Positions 60,345 to 64,000 of a stretch of 64,000 nt of DNA are shown here, piece after piece. The DNA is taken from contig CAWGQZ010000019.1 of NCBI GenBank assembly GCA_963824805.1, positions 7,602-71,601 on the forward strand, given 5' to 3'. A model generated the notes under the pieces. That model saw only the letters and a list, made by a program, of their open reading frames with translations. It made no database searches and was not told where the DNA came from. The translations under genes and the position numbers were made by a program. The stretch comes from DATBAT01 sp963824805 (GTDB taxonomy: Bacteria > Acidobacteriota > Terriglobia > Terriglobales > Acidobacteriaceae). Each line of letters opens with the position of its first letter. The stretch's first letter is position 1.

Positions 60345-62761
60345 TTAGCGCCGAGGGCCGCCTCTGCCCCCACCGCCGCCAGGGCGTCCACCGCGTCCGC
60401 GCCCCCCGCCACCCGGGCGTCGTCCACCGCCACCGGGACGGCCGCCGCGTCCACCACGGTCGCCGCCACGATCAAAGCCGCGGTCCTGACTGTGCCCTTG
60501 CGGCGGGGCGTCGCGGTTGAAGTTTGGCTCGGCTTCGTCGGGAAAATCTCCGCCGCCCACAATCGTGATCGGGCCTGACCCAGCTGGCACCGCTTCCCTC
60601 GTTCCCGAGTCGTCGCCCTGCCGTTCGCCGCCACCATCGCCATCCACCGGAGCCTCGCCACCACCCATCTTGGCGCGCTGTTCTTTGAGGATCGCTTTGC
60701 GCGAGAGGCGGATGCGATTGCCTTCGACGGCCAGGACCTTTACCAGCACCTGGTCGCCTTCTTTCAGTTCGTCGCGAACATCCTTGATGCGATGCTCGGC
60801 GACTTCGCTGATGTGCAGCAATCCATCGGTGCCGGGAATGATTTCGACGAAGGCGCCAAAGTCCGCCAAGCGGGTTACAGTACCCAGATAAGTCTTTCCG
60901 ATTTCGGCCGTGGCTGTGAGATCGCGGATGATCTGCAATGCCTTGTTGGCCGAAGCTTCGTCGTTCGACGCCACGTTGACTTTACCGGTGTCTTCAACGT
61001 CGATCTTCACCCCAGTCTGCTCGATGATACTGCGGATCATTTTGCCGCCGGGCCCAATCACGTCGCGAATCTTGTCGACCGGAATTTGCAGAGTGTAGAT
61101 TCGGGGCGCGTAGGCCGAAACCTTGTCGCGGCCGCTGGCGATTGCCTCGTTCATCTTGTCGAGGATGTAGAGGCGCCCGCGCTGGGCCTGTGCCAGAGCT
61201 TCCCGCATGATCTGCGCAGTGATACCGCCAACCTTAATATCCATTTGCAGGGCGGTAATGCCTTCGCGAGTACCGGCAACCTTGAAGTCCATGTCACCGT
61301 AGTGGTCTTCCGCGCCTGCAATGTCAGTAAGGATGGCGTAGTTGTCGCCTTCTTTGACCAGTCCCATGGCGACGCCGGCGACCGGGGACTTTAAGGGGAC
61401 GCCCGCATCCATCAACGATAGTGAGGCTCCGCAAACCGTTGCCATCGAAGATGAACCGTTCGATTCCAGAATGTCGGAGACGACTCGCATGGCGTATGGC
61501 CACTGATCTTCGTCGGGGAGGACCCATGAGATCGCCCGCTCCGCCAGGGCACCGTGGCCGATTTCACGGCGTCCAGCGCCGCGAAGGAAAGCGACCTCTC
61601 CTACCGAGAACGGCGGGAAATTGTAGTGCAGCATGAAGCGCTTCTTGGCTTCGCCTTCGAAGACCTCGAGACGCTGCATGTCGTCGCTGGTTCCGAGGGT
61701 GGTGGTGACTAAGGCTTGGGTTTCACCGCGGGTGAAGATGGCCGATCCATGAGTGCGGGGCAGAACGCCGACCTCGATTGAGATGGCGCGAATCTGATCG
61801 AACGCGCGGCCATCGGGACGGCGCTTGTTTTCCGTGACCTGCTCGCGGAAGATGCGCTCACGCAGAGTCTCGTAGTAGGTCTTCGCCTTAGCGCGGCCGG
61901 CCTCGTCTTCTTCCGGAATCGCATCCATCAATTGCTTCTTCAATTCCTTGATGAGGGCATAGCTTTCGGCCTTGGGGTGCTTTTCGGTGTCGAGACGGTC
62001 GGTTAGATCGCTGCCGATGCGTTTCTTCAGATCGTTGTAATAGGTCTCATCAAACTCAGGCGGCGTCACCGTACGCTTGGACTTCCCTGCCTTTGCGCGC
62101 AATTCGTTGATGCCCGCGACGATCTTCTTGATCTCGGCATGGCCGAACTCGATGGCGTCGACGACTGTCTCTTCTTTTACTTCCTTGGCGGCGGACTCAA
62201 TCATCACGATGCCATCGGCGGTGCCGACGACCATGATGTTCAGAATACTGTCACGCATTTCGCTATAGGTTGGGTTGACCAGGAATTGTCCATCAAACTG
62301 TCCAACGCGTACCGCGCCCACCGGGCCGTTGAAGGGAATGTCAGAAATAGCCAGGGCGCAGGAGGCGCCGTTGATGCCGGCGACATCGGGATCGTTTTCA
62401 GTGTCAGCCGAGAGCACGAAGGCGATTACCTGGGTTTCGCACTTAAAGCCTTCGGGGAACAACGGCCGTATCGGCCGGTCAATCATGCGGCTGGTGAGAA
62501 TTTCGCGCTCGCTGGGACGGCCTTCGCGCTTGATGAATCCGCCGGGGATACGTCCGCCGGCATAGGTGTACTCGCGGTAGTCAACGGTGAGGGGGAAAAA
62601 GTCGATACCTTCACGGGGGTCGGCGTTCGAAACCGCGGTGGCGAGGACTACGTTGTCGCCGATGCGGCCACGGCGGCGCCGTGGGCTTGTTTCGCTAAAT
62701 TCCCAGTTTCAAATGAGATCCGTTTACCGCCGGTGAGTTCAACACTTACTTCTTGTTTCAT
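60345..62761 (-). CDS. pnp: Polynucleotide phosphorylase with RG-rich tail, one frameshift near the start
   Basis: Phosphorolytic 3'-5' exoribonuclease. ATG 62761 (MKQEVSVELTGGKRISFETG, GAAGGA ahead) is interrupted at a TAG. The other frame continues RIGDNVVLATAVSNADPREG, EYTYAGGRIPGGFIKREGRP and on through two RNase PH domains, a KH domain (VIGPGGKMIRSIIEQTG) and an S1 domain (GTVTRLADFGAFVEIIPGTD). A missing base near 62665 explains the break. The final 60 or so residues are Arg/Gly repeats (RGGDRGGRGGRPGGGG), a likely RNA-binding extension. Co-oriented with rpsO upstream, a conserved pair. Confidence 0.94.
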
Positions 62762-62941
62762 TCGCTATCCTTCTTGGCAGGGGGCATGACGATGTGCCAC
62801 GCGGTGGTTGCACGACGGTAGGCCGGTACTAGCACCATGTTTAGAGTTGAGCGGGGACGCAATCTCAGCTTCCTCAGCCGCTTCGGCGGAACAATCCCGG
62901 TTGCCCGGCCAGCAAGAAGGTAGTTATACGAAAACCCAGCC

Positions 62942-63208
62942 CTACTTACGCAGGCCGAGCTTTGGTACAACGGTCTTGTAGCGATCGGAATCGTATTTCT
63001 TGAGGTAGTCGAGCAAGCGACGCCGCTTGCTGACCAGCATGAGAAGTCCGCGGCGTGAACCGTGGTCTTTCTGGTGCGTCTTGAAGTGCTCCGTCAATTG
63101 GCCAATTCGTTCACTCAACAGCGCAACCTGGACTTCAGGGCTGCCGGTGTCGGTAGGATGCGTTCCGTGTCGGTCAATGAGGGACTGCTTTTGCTCTCTG
63201 GCTAGCAC
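62942..63208 (-). CDS. rpsO: Small-subunit ribosomal protein S15
   Basis: 88 aa; GTG start. REQKQSLIDRHGTHPTDTGS, SERIGQLTEHFKTHQKDHGS and RRLLDYLKKYDSDRYKTVVP are diagnostic. It binds 16S rRNA early in assembly. First gene of the rpsO-pnp operon, 180 bp upstream of pnp; in E. coli the S15 protein regulates its own translation. Confidence 0.97.
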   Translation of the reverse strand: MLAREQKQSLIDRHGTHPTDTGSPEVQVALLSERIGQLTEHFKTHQKDHGSRRGLLMLVSKRRRLLDYLKKYDSDRYKTVVPKLGLRK

Positions 63209-63357
63209 TAACCTGATGCACTCCTGTTCAATTTCGATTTATCTTCGTAACGCCTTCGAGATTAACACGATGCCGAACAGGGTGTAAAGGTTGAGACTAG
63301 CCAACCGTTAGGCCTAGGACATAATCTTATTCAATCCGTAGAATGATTTAGCCACCT

Positions 63358-64000
63358 ATGCCTGTGCACTGCTCTAAGTGCGGCTATAGCAACGATCTCG
63401 AATTCCGCTTCTGGGGATGTGCCGGGGCGCCACTTGGACGCAAGCAAGAGGAGCCAGCTCGGACAAAAGGCAGTGCCGGCGCCTCCTCCACCACCCGCTC
63501 CGGAAAAGAAGAGACGCCACGGCCGTCGCCGCTTCCCAGCTTTTCGGTTATGGCGGACGATGGCGAAGATGACGTGTGGCCGTCGATGATACTACCCGTA
63601 GAGACTGCACCGCTTCCGAGGGCGAGGACTCTCTTTTCAGCCGACGGGAAAATATCGCCAAGCCAGCCGATGATACTGGTTTTGTTGCATGGGACCGGGC
63701 CGCAAAGTCGAAATCAGAAGATATTTCCTATCCCCTGAAGGAAAGCTACAAGAAGCCCAAAGAAGAATATTCCGCGGTCAGCGGACCTTCATTCTTGGGT
63801 TTGGATCCGGCTCCGCCTTCCGAGTCGGCTCCTCAATACCTTCTCGAGGATGATGAACCTCGCGGGCACGGGCGTTTGTTCGTTGGAATCTTATTATTGC
63901 TAGCGGTCGGTGGGGGATGTTCTGGCAGTGGCAGCGCGAAGGATATCCGTGGAACCCTCCACCCAAACAGACCGCCAGCAGTACTTCTGCGCCTGGGGAT
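63358..64000 (+). CDS. Zinc-ribbon membrane protein, truncated by the window and broken by indels
   Basis: ATG 63358: MPVHCSKCGYSNDLEFRFWG begins a zinc ribbon; the expected second CxxC looks garbled (WGCAGAP for an original like CGMCGAP). A long disordered linker follows. After about 63575 the frame should change: DDTGFVAWDRAAKSKSEDIS, SGPSFLGLDPAPPSESAPQY and a membrane helix GRLFVGILLLLAVGG. After the G5 run at 63912-63916 a third frame gives MFWQWQREGYPWNPPPKQTA. The rest lies beyond the window. Such zinc-ribbon plus membrane-helix proteins are common; function unknown. Confidence 0.7.

Noticed and set aside
1..64000. CRISPR array, prophage, insertion sequence or integron
   Set aside because: No regularly spaced direct repeats, transposase, integrase or phage structural gene was found on reading both strands.
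1..64000. tRNA and rRNA genes
   Set aside because: No stretch with the TTCGANNC arm and matching acceptor stems, and no rRNA-like sequence, was noticed in the intergenic regions; a tRNAscan run would be decisive.

Overview
The window looks like a chromosomal segment from an Acidobacteriota genome (Terriglobia / Koribacter-like). This is inferred from gene content: a FecR/DUF6600 surface protein with a Ser/Tyr-rich tail, an NQ-repeat coiled-coil microprotein, a SPD-2/Hydin-type anchor domain protein, GerW without other sporulation genes, many DUF and zinc-ribbon proteins, and moderately GC-rich DNA. I see no phage, insertion sequence, CRISPR array, rRNA or tRNA gene.

Layout. 1-5.5 kb: end of a CocE-type hydrolase, then a leftward gap-pgk-tpiA glycolytic operon and a rightward P-loop kinase with a basic disordered N-terminus. 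5.6-10.1 kb: FecR/DUF6600 protein, MFS transporter and a TlpA-like lipoprotein. 10.1-12.7 kb: glycosyltransferase, two tandem PTPS/QueD paralogues and folE in one overlapping unit. 12.7-18.2 kb: ispA, murQ, an AmiE-like serine hydrolase and a divergent AmiE-like/NamZ fusion, together a probable MurNAc-salvage locus. 18.3-25.5 kb: envelope proteins, an HD-GYP response regulator divergent from a large hybrid histidine kinase, and ArsR divergent from a molybdopterin oxidoreductase. 25.5-29.6 kb: SPOR protein, slipin-NfeD pair and NDH-2. 29.8-34.3 kb: two-component system, meaB-mce, tsaB-rimI and a DUF465 protein. 34.4-39.6 kb: psd-pssA, a catalytic-Cys-less Asd homologue, lptE, holA and a methyltransferase, with rpsT convergent. 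39.8-42.8 kb: O-methyltransferase, miaB and a BFN nuclease. 42.9-45.6 kb: a degenerate stretch with unknown ORFs, a His-rich lipoprotein, a MetH activation-domain remnant and an orphan nuoI. 45.7-49.9 kb: anchor protein, Crp/Fnr regulator, UbiD and a run of four microproteins. 50-56.7 kb: Gfo/Idh/MocA oxidoreductase, DinB protein, permease, pyrF, rlpA, transglutaminase and a VOC protein. 56.7-64 kb: a candidate small RNA, a mini flagellar-rod-like protein, an M28 peptidase, two tiny membrane proteins, GerW, the rpsO-pnp operon and the start of a zinc-ribbon membrane protein.

A dominant property of this sequence is the number of single-base frameshifts in genes that should be intact, including pgk, meaB (compensated), mce, tsaB, miaB, nuoI, rlpA, pnp and others, several of them at homopolymers. 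Sequencing or assembly error is the simplest explanation. Broken genes are given over their full spans, with the frame changes described. The pgk case is singled out because the shift falls exactly on a correctly phased A-AAA-AAC slippery heptamer.

The most biologically interesting items are the MurNAc-salvage locus with its fused AmiE-like/NamZ enzyme, the tandem PTPS paralogues of which one has lost the catalytic His, the Asd-like pseudoenzyme, the microprotein cluster at 48.6-49.9 kb, and a terminator-bounded intergenic region at 56.7-57.0 kb that may encode a small RNA.
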